Shown here: positions 1 through 7,160 of the stretch, piece by piece
Position numbering within the stretch: the stretch's first letter is position 1
How the letters are laid out: each line of letters begins with the position of its first letter
NCBI GenBank assembly: GCA_964408435.1
Contig: CAYOZL010000046.1
Span: forward strand, 1-18,975
Reading direction: 5' to 3'
Origin: CAYOZL01 sp964408435
Lineage (GTDB): Bacteria; Bdellovibrionota_C; UBA2361; SZUA-149; CAYOZL01
DNA length: 18,975 bases
Made by a program: the position numbers and the translations under genes
The notes under the pieces: generated by a model
What the model saw: the letters and a program-made list of their open reading frames with translations, nothing else
What the model was told of the DNA's origin: nothing
Database searches by the model: none

Positions 1-198
1 ATCACTTAACTTCCCTTGAACTTGTTCTATGCCTACATTTGTAATTCTATTTTGATCTAAAATTTTCTGTGCTACTTGTGCGCCAGATAAACCACAACTA
101 GCTGGCACTTGTTGACCACTAGCAAAAGAAGATTTAACTTTGTACTGTGCCCAACTAGCTAGTAGCATTGCAGGAAGGATATAAATAAGGTAACTCAT
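1..198 (-). CDS. YugP-type membrane zinc metallopeptidase, N-terminal part (cut by window edge)
   Basis: The minus-strand frame starting at the ATG at 198 stays open to base 1, giving the first 66 residues. It begins with a hydrophobic segment (MSYLIYILPAMLLASWAQYK) and continues with VKSSF, then a GLSGAQVAQKILDQNRI stretch and a VQGKLSD end. This order (N-terminal membrane helix, a V-K-S motif, then G-L-[ST]-G-x-x-V-A-x-x-I-L-D and G-x-L-[ST]-D) is what I know from the YugP family of membrane-bound neutral zinc metallopeptidases (PF04298). The zinc site (HExxH) lies beyond the window, so activity cannot be judged. The gene is divergent from the PolX-like gene, with only 43 bases between the two starts. 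The family call is from recalled sequence resemblance; the substrate is unknown. Confidence 0.8.
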   Translation of the reverse strand, partial: MSYLIYILPAMLLASWAQYKVKSSFASGQQVPASCGLSGAQVAQKILDQNRITNVGIEQVQGKLSD

Positions 199-241
199 GG
201 CATCATAATATATTAAATTATTAACATCTAAAATTTAGCGC
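199..241. promoter_or_regulatory. Short divergent promoter region between the yugP-like and polX-like genes
   Basis: These 43 bases are almost pure A/T and must hold the 5' signals for both divergent genes unless promoters lie inside the coding regions. TATATT/TAATAT strings that could act as -10 elements exist on both strands, and a near-palindrome CTAAAATTTAG sits at 228-238, just before the TTG start of the plus-strand gene. No convincing -35 box or Shine-Dalgarno sequence is visible. This is a positional inference rather than a recognised promoter. Confidence 0.3.
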
Positions 242-1699
242 TTGAAACGAAAAATATCAACATTATTAAAAGATTTCTCAAAGCTCTTAGAGCTAAGTGA
301 TGAGAATCAATTTAAAATTAAAGCATTCTTAAATGCTTCTAATATCGTTAAAAGTTCAGAGTTTACTATAGAAGTTTTAATAGAAAAAGCTGAAGAGAAG
401 AAAGTAAGAGGTTTAGGTAAGGAAACTCTTAAAGCAGTTAAAGAAATTCTTAAAACTGGAAGCCTTGAAGAATACGAAAAAATAAGAGCAAATTTCACTG
501 AAGAATATTTAGAAATTTTAAAAATAAAAGGTTTAGGTGCAAAAACTATTAAAAAGCTAAATCTGAATTTAGATGTTAACTCATTAGATGATCTAGAAAA
601 AATTTGTACAGATGGTTCCTTAGTTCAAGCGAAAGGCTTCGGAGAGAAAAAAGTAAAGAATATAGCTGAAGCAATAAAACTTTATAAAAGCTACAAAGGT
701 AAAGTTAGAATTAATAGAGCTTATGAAATAATTAAAGAATTAAAGCTATCAAACCCCAAAGTTCCAGCTCTCTTTCCTCAAGGTGAATTATTAGAGAACT
801 GCCAGATAATTAACAAACTTGAACTTGCAGTAGTTTCAAAAAAAGCAATTAAAGTTTTAAATAAGGAAGTTAAAGATAAAAAAGAATTTAAAAACTTTGA
901 GGTGCCTGTCTCAATTACTGTTTTTGAAGACAGAAAGGACATAAAAAAAAGCTCTATAAAAGAAAACATTAAACTCTCAGATATTAAAGGTGTATTACAC
1001 GTTCATACAACTTACTCTGATGGAGCAAACACTCTTAGAGAGATGTGCGAAGCTGCAAAGCAAAAAGGTCTGGAGTATATTGGAATAAGTGACCACTCAA
1101 AAACTGCTTACTACGCAAGAGGTTTAAGAGTTGAACAAATAAAAAAACAACAAAACGAAATTAAAAAATTAAACGAAGAACTGGCCCCTTTTCATATCTT
1201 TAGCTCAATAGAATCAGATATATTAGCTGATGGCTCACTAGATTATGATGATGAAGTTTTAGCTAGTTTTGATTTTGTAATAGCTTCGATTCATTCTGGG
1301 TTTAATGTTCCAGAAGATCAAATGACTAGAAGAATGTTAAAAGCTTTAGAGAATAAACATACTACTATATTAGGGCATCCTACTGGCAGATTGATTCTGG
1401 GAAGACCTAGTTACGAAGTAGACATTGAAAAACTAATCAAAAGAGCCGGTGAGCTTGGTAAAGCAATAGAGCTAAATTCTAACCCAAGAAGACTAGAACT
1501 TGACTGGAAACACCATAAGCTAGCAAAAGAAAATAAAGTTCAAGTACCAATTTCACCTGATGCACACTCTACAGAGCACATCGACTATATTAAATGGGGA
1601 GCGATGATGGCGAATAAAGGTGGTTTAGAAACAAAGGATATTCTTAACTGTAAAAACTTAGAAGAAATAAAAGACTACTTTAAAAGTCTTAATAAATAA
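242..1699 (+). CDS. PolX-family protein with intact PHP nuclease domain but no polymerase active site
   Basis: This 485-residue protein has the layout of bacterial PolX with the middle reduced. Residues 1-150 form the helix-hairpin-helix DNA-binding part, with hairpins RGLGKET (56-62), KGLGAKT (96-102) and KGFGEKK (131-137). Residues 248-485 are a complete PHP phosphoesterase domain: HVHTTYSDG (H253, H255), ISDHS (D284, H285), IESD (E324), SIHSG (H351), GHPTGR (H379) and PDAHS (D440, H442), the metal ligands needed for 3'-5' exonuclease/AP-endonuclease activity in the family. Between them lie only about 100 residues, where the family normally carries palm and thumb domains. The expected G-D-x-D catalytic motif reads INKLELAVV near 190-198, so both aspartates are gone. 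Bacterial PolX is usually about 570 residues. The likely role is DNA repair nuclease, not polymerase. The TTG start at 242 is forced by an in-frame TAG at 236-238. The next gene starts one base after the stop. Confidence 0.88.
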   Translation: MKRKISTLLKDFSKLLELSDENQFKIKAFLNASNIVKSSEFTIEVLIEKAEEKKVRGLGKETLKAVKEILKTGSLEEYEKIRANFTEEYLEILKIKGLGAKTIKKLNLNLDVNSLDDLEKICTDGSLVQAKGFGEKKVKNIAEAIKLYKSYKGKVRINRAYEIIKELKLSNPKVPALFPQGELLENCQIINKLELAVVSKKAIKVLNKEVKDKKEFKNFEVPVSITVFEDRKDIKKSSIKENIKLSDIKGVLHVHTTYSDGANTLREMCEAAKQKGLEYIGISDHSKTAYYARGLRVEQIKKQQNEIKKLNEELAPFHIFSSIESDILADGSLDYDDEVLASFDFVIASIHSGFNVPEDQMTRRMLKALENKHTTILGHPTGRLILGRPSYEVDIEKLIKRAGELGKAIELNSNPRRLELDWKHHKLAKENKVQVPISPDAHSTEHIDYIKWGAMMANKGGLETKDILNCKNLEEIKDYFKSLNK

Positions 1700-1700
1700 C

Positions 1701-2027
1701 ATGGATAAAATCTCGCATATAGCAATCAACGTTAGAGACATAGAAGAAAGCCTAAACTGGTATAAAACAAGTTTTAAATGTGAAGTCATTTATCAAGACA
1801 AAAGAAATGCTCGCTTAAGATTCGATAATGTTGATTTAATATTATGTTTACCAAATGTAGAACGTCATCATGTAGCATACGAGAAACAAGATGCTGAGAA
1901 GTTTGGAGAAATACTAGAAAAATGCGACGGGAGAAAATCTTGTTATATTGCAGACCCTACCGGGAACCCTGTGGAGTTAGTAATGAAAGAAAAAAGCTCT
2001 CGCAGAGACGCAGAGGACACAGAGTAA
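1701..2027 (+). CDS. VOC (glyoxalase/bleomycin-resistance fold) family protein
   Basis: This 108-residue protein has the small single-module VOC fold. The opening SHIAINVRDIEESLNWY is the classic first beta strand and helix, and ADPTGNPVELVM is the classic last beta hairpin. Candidate metal ligands are H6, H57 (in RHHVAYE) and E92 (in PVELV). Such proteins act as lyases, dioxygenases or isomerases, often as dimers; the substrate cannot be read from the sequence. The gene begins one base after the PolX-like stop and is probably co-transcribed with it. The fold should end near VELVMKEK; the last ten residues (SSRRDAEDTE) are encoded by the left arm of the inverted repeat at 1997-2088 and look like an extension caused by that element. 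Function beyond the fold is unknown. Confidence 0.82.
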   Translation: MDKISHIAINVRDIEESLNWYKTSFKCEVIYQDKRNARLRFDNVDLILCLPNVERHHVAYEKQDAEKFGEILEKCDGRKSCYIADPTGNPVELVMKEKSSRRDAEDTE

Positions 2028-2088
2028 TGTTTTGTTTTAGTACTCCTAAGAACTCCGTGCCTCAATTTAACTCTGAGATCTTTGTGCG
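1997..2088. repeat. Imperfect inverted repeat (CGCAGAGACGCAGAGG-type palindromic element)
   Basis: The left arm (about 1997-2025) contains CGCAGAGACGCAGAGG followed by ACACAGAGT. The right arm (about 2052-2088) reads, on the other strand, TCGCACAAAGATCTCAGAG followed by an insert and GGCACGGAGT. The arms share TCGCA, AGAG, CAC and GAGT blocks in the same order, so together they form an imperfect inverted repeat around a T-rich centre. Its composition is strikingly more GC-rich than the flanks. I recall similar CGCAGAGRCGCAGAGG dispersed repeats in many environmental and cyanobacterial genomes, but only one copy is visible here. It overlaps the end of the VOC gene and abuts the ATG at 2089. 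Confidence 0.6.
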
Positions 2089-2964
2089 ATGAAAATAGCA
2101 ATTACAGGTTCATCAGGTTTAATAGGCACTGCACTAAAGCAAAAGCTTAGCAGTCAACATGAAGTAATAGAGATTTCTCGTTCTAATAATGCATGGAATC
2201 CAGCAAAAAAAGAATACAATAAGGAATTCTTTGAAAACTTAGATGCTGTAGTAAATTTAGCAGGGGCTGGGATTGCAGATAAGCGTTGGAATGAAAGTAG
2301 AAAAGAAGAGCTAATAAACAGTAGGGTTAACTCTACACGTTTCTTAGTTGATATCCTTAAAAACAATCCGCCAAAAGTATTAATATCAGCTTCTGGAATT
2401 GGATATTACGGTATTGATAAGAATAAAGAATTCACTGAGTCGGATAAGCAAGGAAAAACTTTTTTAGCTAAGCTCTCTGGAAAATGGGAAGAAGAAGCTA
2501 ATAAGCTTAGCACCAGAGTAGTAAATATAAGAATAGGAATGGTTTTATCTAAAAAAGGCGGGGCTTTAAAAAAGATGCTTCTTCCATTCAGTTTTGGACT
2601 TGGTGGCAGAGTTGGCTCAGGTAATCAATACATTAGTTGGATTAGTATTAAAGATTGTATAAATGCAATTGAGTTTTTAATAAGTAATGAACAAGCTAAA
2701 GGAGCTGTTAACCTTTGTTCGGAAAATGCAGTTACCAATCAAGAATTTTCCTTAGCGCTAGCTAAGAGTTTAAATCGACCGTGCATATTTCCTTTACCTG
2801 AATTTATAGTAAAATTAATTTTTGGAGAGATGGGAGAAGAGCTGCTCTTAGCTAGCACTAGAGCTACTCCAAAAATGCTTAGTAGCTTAGGATTTGACTT
2901 TAAACATAAGAAAATCGAACAAGCATTTAAAGATATAATAAAGAAAAATAAAAATGACATCTAA
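2089..2964 (+). CDS. TIGR01777-type SDR epimerase-like protein (YfcH-like)
   Basis: This 291-residue protein begins with a Rossmann dinucleotide-binding motif (MKIAITGSSGLIGTAL; GxxGxxG at 7-13). It continues with AVVNLAGAGI, the VLISASGIGYYG segment, KLSGKWEEEA, VVNIRIGMVLSKKGG and ISWISIKDC, all in the order characteristic of the TIGR01777 family of atypical short-chain dehydrogenases. The C-terminal part (ATPKMLSSLGFDFKHKKIEQAF) is the DUF1731 tail usual for this family, and the length is typical (about 295). The family is thought to bind NAD(P)H; the substrate is unknown. The start lies exactly at the edge of the inverted repeat, and no Shine-Dalgarno sequence precedes it, so its translation signal may have been altered by the element. 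It overlaps the next gene by 11 bases. Confidence 0.9.
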   Translation: MKIAITGSSGLIGTALKQKLSSQHEVIEISRSNNAWNPAKKEYNKEFFENLDAVVNLAGAGIADKRWNESRKEELINSRVNSTRFLVDILKNNPPKVLISASGIGYYGIDKNKEFTESDKQGKTFLAKLSGKWEEEANKLSTRVVNIRIGMVLSKKGGALKKMLLPFSFGLGGRVGSGNQYISWISIKDCINAIEFLISNEQAKGAVNLCSENAVTNQEFSLALAKSLNRPCIFPLPEFIVKLIFGEMGEELLLASTRATPKMLSSLGFDFKHKKIEQAFKDIIKKNKNDI

Positions 2965-3685
2965 GTTAAATATAACTTTTATAGAAGTGCTTAAAACTTG
3001 CGTAAATAAATACAAGTTTTTGTTATTTATTTGCTTTGCTTTAATAATTATTCCTTCATACTTAATGTCTGCTTCTTGGAGCTCCTATAAAAAAGATAGA
3101 GACTTTTTACGTAAAGTTGTCTTAACAGAGGCTAGAGTCGATAAAAAAGAAATAGAAGATTATAAAATACTTTACTCTTTTAAAATCACTTCAAAAAAAG
3201 GTGTTAAAGAGATTAAGGAAGAAGATATTTTTAAAGGCAAGGAAAGCATAGAGAAAAAACAGTGGGAGAATATAAAAGTAGACGACTCTATTCAAGTTAC
3301 GTATCAACCTGATAACCCTAGTAATAATAACTTAAGAAAAGGTGGTCGCTCCCCTACTATTATTAAAATTACAACTGTATTTTTATCCTTCTTTATTGGT
3401 CTTGGATTAATAACTATGTATGGTTTTTTCAAAAACTTAGTCTATTTTACATATAAAATGCTAAATTTTGGAGAAAAGGTTCAAGCAAAAATAACTTACC
3501 TAGAAGATCAAATTCATTATGAATACGAGGACAAAGAAGGCAAGAAACATAAAGACAAAACTCAGTATCTTTCTAAAGAGCTCCGTAAGGATTTAAAAGA
3601 GAACTCAGAAGTATTAGTTTATTATGATGAAGAATTTAGTAATAAAAATATTTTTGTGGCAAATAACTGGAAAAACTATATTTAA
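2954..3685 (+). CDS. DUF3592-like two-helix membrane protein
   Basis: This 243-residue protein has two clear transmembrane helices (about 20-40 and 137-157) with a charged domain of about 95 residues between them and a similar charged domain after the second. The first soluble region ends with SIQVTYQPDNPSNNNLR, the V-x-Y-x-P-x-[ND]-P hallmark of DUF3592 proteins. The second (YEYEDKEGKKHKD, then SEVLVYYDEEFSNKN) looks like a second, weaker copy of the same beta-rich module. No catalytic motif is seen. The start overlaps the TIGR01777-type gene by 11 bases, indicating translational coupling. The stop is one base from the stop of the convergent gene, leaving no room for a terminator. Function is unknown; the family call is moderately sure. 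Confidence 0.68.
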   Translation: MTSKLNITFIEVLKTCVNKYKFLLFICFALIIIPSYLMSASWSSYKKDRDFLRKVVLTEARVDKKEIEDYKILYSFKITSKKGVKEIKEEDIFKGKESIEKKQWENIKVDDSIQVTYQPDNPSNNNLRKGGRSPTIIKITTVFLSFFIGLGLITMYGFFKNLVYFTYKMLNFGEKVQAKITYLEDQIHYEYEDKEGKKHKDKTQYLSKELRKDLKENSEVLVYYDEEFSNKNIFVANNWKNYI

Positions 3686-3686
3686 T

Positions 3687-4298
3687 TTATTGTGGTCTTT
3701 TTGCAGGAATTTTTTCAAAGTCTAGTATTTCCCTTACAAGCTTAGACTTATTTTCTAACTTTTTCATCCAAGAATTTGGAATAGACTGATTTAATAAATC
3801 TGCTTGATAATCTAAAAAACTATCATTTAAATCAGACCTAAATATTAAAGTAGGACACTGTATCCTGTGTAGTTCTGGTCTTGAGTCATATGCATTAGAT
3901 TTTTTTCTTAAAGGTAAACCTAAGGGTAAGCATGACTCTATTCTGTTCAGTAGTTTTTCAGAAAAACTTAGATTCACTCTTGTAACTGCATCTATTAAAA
4001 CTAATCTTCTTAAAATTCTCCACGTTCTAACGGCTATTGCTTGAGCTAAGGCTGCTCCATTATCAATACCGACTAAGCTAATACTTCTTATTTTATTTTC
4101 TTTAAATAGCTCTATGCAGGCCTTAGCATATTCTAAAATCTGAGCTGGCTCTACTAAGTCGTGATCTAATTGGTAAAAGTTAAAGTCGTCAGAAAAGTTA
4201 GATAATTCTTTTAAAAAATTACTGTCCTTATTAGCTATAAAAATAAAAGTCGGAAGACCCCTTTTTTGCTCTTTTAAACTAATTAGTTCTATCTTCAT
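3687..4298 (-). CDS. Degenerate alpha/beta-hydrolase-fold protein
   Basis: This 203-residue protein is smaller than most alpha/beta-hydrolases but shows the core: a nucleophile elbow ISLVGIDNGAALAQAIA (residues 73-89), VLIDAV (100-105) after the next helix, and CPTLIFRSDLND (148-159), where the catalytic acid normally sits (D156). The elbow residue is Asp79 rather than Ser, as in dehalogenase/epoxide-hydrolase-like members. The C-terminal G-H motif with the catalytic His is missing: the expected place reads LENKSKLVREIL. The usual His-Gly oxyanion motif near the N-terminus is also absent (FIANKDSN). The protein is therefore probably non-hydrolytic or uses different chemistry. It is the last gene of the six-gene minus-strand operon, two bases after the discoidin-domain membrane gene. 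No signal peptide is present. Confidence 0.62.
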   Translation of the reverse strand: MKIELISLKEQKRGLPTFIFIANKDSNFLKELSNFSDDFNFYQLDHDLVEPAQILEYAKACIELFKENKIRSISLVGIDNGAALAQAIAVRTWRILRRLVLIDAVTRVNLSFSEKLLNRIESCLPLGLPLRKKSNAYDSRPELHRIQCPTLIFRSDLNDSFLDYQADLLNQSIPNSWMKKLENKSKLVREILDFEKIPAKRPQ

Positions 4299-4300
4299 AC

Positions 4301-5668
4301 CTACTCATACAATTCTAATTCAGCAATAGACCAGTCGTAATTTTCATCTAAACCAATTTGGGTTAAAATAATTTTTTTAGCCTGATACATCTTATCAAAT
4401 CTAACATCAATATCTGACTGTGGGCCAAAATACGCATAGCCTAATTTTGTAAATCTAATTGGACCAATCCAATTTGATTGATTAAAAACTGTAGTTTTTT
4501 GTCCTAAATTATCTTCTACTTCGACCCTTAAACCCCTAGGAAAATCACTAGTAAAAGGTCCTACGTTTAATCTTATTCTAGATAAATTAACTTGCTCTTT
4601 AAAGTCTAAAATAAACTTCTCACCACCAGACTGAGCACCTCTAGTAGACCATCTTGTTTTTAATTTCTTATCTAGCACTTCTTTTACTGGATTTATTAGC
4701 TCATAATTTTCTATTTTACTGTATTCTCTTTTCTCAATATTCTGCCAATAGCTACTAGCAAAACTTGAAGGAGTATTTTGATTAGTAAAGTTTTTTATAC
4801 AATTAAAATTAGTCTCAGGATGAAACTTGTTAAAATATGCAAACATCAAGCAAAGAGGCATGAAAGCTGCACTAGCATATAAACTAGGTTTCTTAATTAA
4901 ATCTCTAAATAAAAATAAAAAACTAGTTAATAAAATTAAATACAAATCCCAACTTAGAGAAAGCAAGGACACTCCAGGTATAAATTTATGTAAAAATAAA
5001 TAAATTAAATTAAAAAATAAAACTATAACTAAAGAAGTATATTTATAAATATTGTTTTTTAAAAAGAGCAGTAAATAAAGAAACAATGAAGATAGAGTTA
5101 CTAATAGAAAAACAATACTAAGCTCAGAATAAATAGTAGAATTTATAAAATCATATTTTGGACTTAAGCCAGTAAAATCCACTATATTATTTAATTTAAG
5201 AGCTACAAATTGGGCATTTTTAGGGTAATCTAATAAATTAATCTGTGCGGAAAAAAATGTCGCTAACAGCCCTATTATTAAAATATAAAAATCTTTACCT
5301 TTACTAAGAATAAAACCAAGAAGTACGCCAAAAAAGGACAAACTACCTGCAGTTAAACACCAAATTAAAGTACTTAAAAACTTAGTTAAGAAATTTGAAT
5401 TAGAAACTAAGGCTAATAAAAAAGCTGGGAAGAAAAAACTTCTCCATAGAATAAAGTCATTAGAATAAACTGAGAAAACTAATAACGTAAGACAAAGAGC
5501 ATGAATTAAAGATACCTGCTTATCTTTGTCAAATTTATCTTTTACATAAAAATTTATTAGAAAAAACGATCCTATAAAAAAAAGTAGTAATTCGAATAAA
5601 AAATGTAATTTAAAATATACAGCAAAGGGTAAATTTAAATTGCTATAAAATACCTGACAAGTATTCAC
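4301..5668 (-). CDS. Polytopic membrane protein with C-terminal discoidin (F5/8 type C)-like domain
   Basis: This 455-residue protein has about nine hydrophobic helices between residues 22 and 280 (for example 22-43, 52-70, 99-122, 126-142, 180-203, 210-228 and 240-256), then a soluble domain from about 325 to the end. That domain reads VLDKKLKTRWST, then GEKFILDFKEQVNLSRIRL, FPRGLRVEVED, KKIILTQIG and ends WSIAELELYE. This matches the pattern of F5/8 type C (discoidin, CBM32-like) beta sandwiches: D-x-x-x-x-T-x-W, a hydrophobic-D-[LF] strand, and a final I-A-E-L-E-[VL]-Y. Such domains often bind glycans. The GTG start shares one base with the TAG stop of the lipoprotein gene (TAGTG), so translation is coupled. 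It could be a GT-C-like or polysaccharide-linked membrane protein; that is inference and no catalytic residues are recognised. Confidence 0.66.
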   Translation of the reverse strand: MNTCQVFYSNLNLPFAVYFKLHFLFELLLFFIGSFFLINFYVKDKFDKDKQVSLIHALCLTLLVFSVYSNDFILWRSFFFPAFLLALVSNSNFLTKFLSTLIWCLTAGSLSFFGVLLGFILSKGKDFYILIIGLLATFFSAQINLLDYPKNAQFVALKLNNIVDFTGLSPKYDFINSTIYSELSIVFLLVTLSSLFLYLLLFLKNNIYKYTSLVIVLFFNLIYLFLHKFIPGVSLLSLSWDLYLILLTSFLFLFRDLIKKPSLYASAAFMPLCLMFAYFNKFHPETNFNCIKNFTNQNTPSSFASSYWQNIEKREYSKIENYELINPVKEVLDKKLKTRWSTRGAQSGGEKFILDFKEQVNLSRIRLNVGPFTSDFPRGLRVEVEDNLGQKTTVFNQSNWIGPIRFTKLGYAYFGPQSDIDVRFDKMYQAKKIILTQIGLDENYDWSIAELELYE

Positions 5669-6126
5669 TAAGATGACGTTTTTACTTTATCTATTATAGA
5701 AATCATTAGTTTTTCAGCATTAGAACCTCGGCACTTAATATTAGTTAAGCTTAGCTCTAGGCAATCTTCAGTATAAGTTATTTTAACTTCACTTGCTGCC
5801 TTTAGTTCCTCTGTTTCTTGTTGAGTTTGTTTAATAAAAGCTCTGAAAGAAACTTCGCAAGAAGCTGGGGTACTAGAGTGACAAGCAGTATCCACAATAT
5901 TTTTAGGAAAGGTACTTATTTTGCCCTGCTCTATACTGGCTATCTCTAAATCATGAGCCCTAAATGAATCATTTAATGCTTTAAGAGTTTCTTGCTTATT
6001 CATATTTAAAGTTTGAGTAATTACATCAATTGCTTCAATTCTTCCTGAATTAAGGCTTGAGTTTTTTGAACTAGAGCAGGCAAATAAACTGCTAAAGAGA
6101 AAAAGTAGTACTAATAATTTTTTCAT
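5668..6126 (-). CDS. Small lipoprotein with four conserved-looking cysteines
   Basis: This 152-residue protein starts with a short signal peptide and a lipobox: MKKLLVLLFLFSSLFACSSS, with Cys17 as the lipidation site (L-F-A-C). The mature chain has an AIDVITQTLNMNKQETLKALNDSF segment, a C-H-S-S-T-P-A-S-C pair and a second pair in EDCLELSLTNIKCRG, so two disulfides are plausible in the periplasm. I do not recognise the family. The ATG overlaps the mltG stop by four bases (ATGA), and AAGGA lies at 6135-6131 just upstream, one of the few clear ribosome-binding sites in the window. Because it follows mltG directly and is exported, a role next to MltG in peptidoglycan processing is a reasonable guess, but only from context. 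Confidence 0.72.
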   Translation of the reverse strand: MKKLLVLLFLFSSLFACSSSKNSSLNSGRIEAIDVITQTLNMNKQETLKALNDSFRAHDLEIASIEQGKISTFPKNIVDTACHSSTPASCEVSFRAFIKQTQQETEELKAASEVKITYTEDCLELSLTNIKCRGSNAEKLMISIIDKVKTSS

Positions 6127-7160
6127 TTCTTCCTTGAATGTTCCACTAACTTTCTTACATAAGTATTATGTTCTCTCAAGGTTTTTGAAAAATGATGCTT
6201 ATTCCCTGGCTTTGTCACATCTAAAACATAATAATAATAGCCTTCACTACTTGGCGTTAAAACAGCTAGCATTGAAGTTAAATCTGGGTTTCCTATTGCA
6301 GTAGGCGGCAAACCAGTGTGAATCCTAGAATTATAGAGATTAGAAGAGTCTTCTAAATGTCTTCTAGTAATATTCCCTTTATAGTCTTTAATCCCATAAA
6401 TTATTGTTGCATCTATTCCAATTGGAACCTTGTCTTTAAGCCTTGCCCAAATCACTTCAGATACTAATGGTTTTTCCTCAACACTAGAAGTTTCAAGCTC
6501 TATTAATGAAGCAAAGTTTACAGCTTCATCTAAACTTAGTCCCATTTCTTTTACCCTAGATTCGTAATCTTCTGGCAATCTTTTCTTAAATTCTCTTACT
6601 GCTTTTTGTATTACTTGTTTTGCATCAGGCTGTTCAATAAAAGAATATGTTGCTGGATAAACATATCCTTCTAAAGTTTCAGTCTCTAAGCCTAAGCTCT
6701 GAATAAAATCTTTATCATTTTTTAAGGCAGCAATATCTTCATAAAAGCCGAGATTAAAAGAATTTAGCTTTCTAGCAATTTGTTCATAAGTAAAACCTTC
6801 AGGAATAGTAAACTCAAAAACTACCGGGTTAAATGTGCTACCCGATACAAAACTTGCTACTACCTCTAGCGGTGAGACCTTATCTGTAAATCTATACTTT
6901 CCAGCTTGAAACTTAGAATAATCAGCTAAATATTTAACCCAATATTTAAAAAGTAATTTAGAAGAAACAACATTATTATGTGATAAATCTTCAGATAATT
7001 TGCTAAGGCTAGTTCCTGGCTTAAACTCATAAACTAAACCTTCACCTACAAAGCTAGGTTTTATGCTCCAGTCTTTTACGTAATCAAAAGAGAAAAAAGC
7101 AAATAAAGCAGTAAAGCCTAATGCTAGTATCGCAAAGAAGAAAGCTTTCACTCTATCCAC
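6123..7160 (-). CDS. mltG: Endolytic murein transglycosylase MltG
   Basis: This 345-residue protein has one N-terminal transmembrane helix (about 5-25) and a periplasmic YceG/MltG domain. Family motifs appear in order: a LysM-like VYEFKPGTSLSKLSEDL region (43-59), VVFEFTIPEGFTYEQIA (113-129), LEGYVYPATY (163-172), FASLIELET with the predicted catalytic Glu221, VPIGIDATIIYGI (245-257), YNSRIHTGLPPTAIGNP (276-292) and YYYVLDVTKPGNKHHFSKT with the closing EHN. MltG cleaves nascent glycan strands and releases them from the membrane during wall growth; it is usually 330-350 residues, so this copy is complete. The frame can start at the GTG at 7160 (13-base overlap with purL) or at the GTG at 7151, which would give a GTGA four-base overlap and loses only three residues; I cannot decide. 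It sits within the six-gene operon. Confidence 0.94.
   Translation of the reverse strand: MDRVKAFFFAILALGFTALFAFFSFDYVKDWSIKPSFVGEGLVYEFKPGTSLSKLSEDLSHNNVVSSKLLFKYWVKYLADYSKFQAGKYRFTDKVSPLEVVASFVSGSTFNPVVFEFTIPEGFTYEQIARKLNSFNLGFYEDIAALKNDKDFIQSLGLETETLEGYVYPATYSFIEQPDAKQVIQKAVREFKKRLPEDYESRVKEMGLSLDEAVNFASLIELETSSVEEKPLVSEVIWARLKDKVPIGIDATIIYGIKDYKGNITRRHLEDSSNLYNSRIHTGLPPTAIGNPDLTSMLAVLTPSSEGYYYYVLDVTKPGNKHHFSKTLREHNTYVRKLVEHSRKK

Noticed and set aside
778..969. Antisense 63-codon frame within the PolX-like gene, and a similar one at 307-498
   Set aside because: Both are hydrophobic or low-complexity shadows of Lys/Glu-rich codons on the coding strand.
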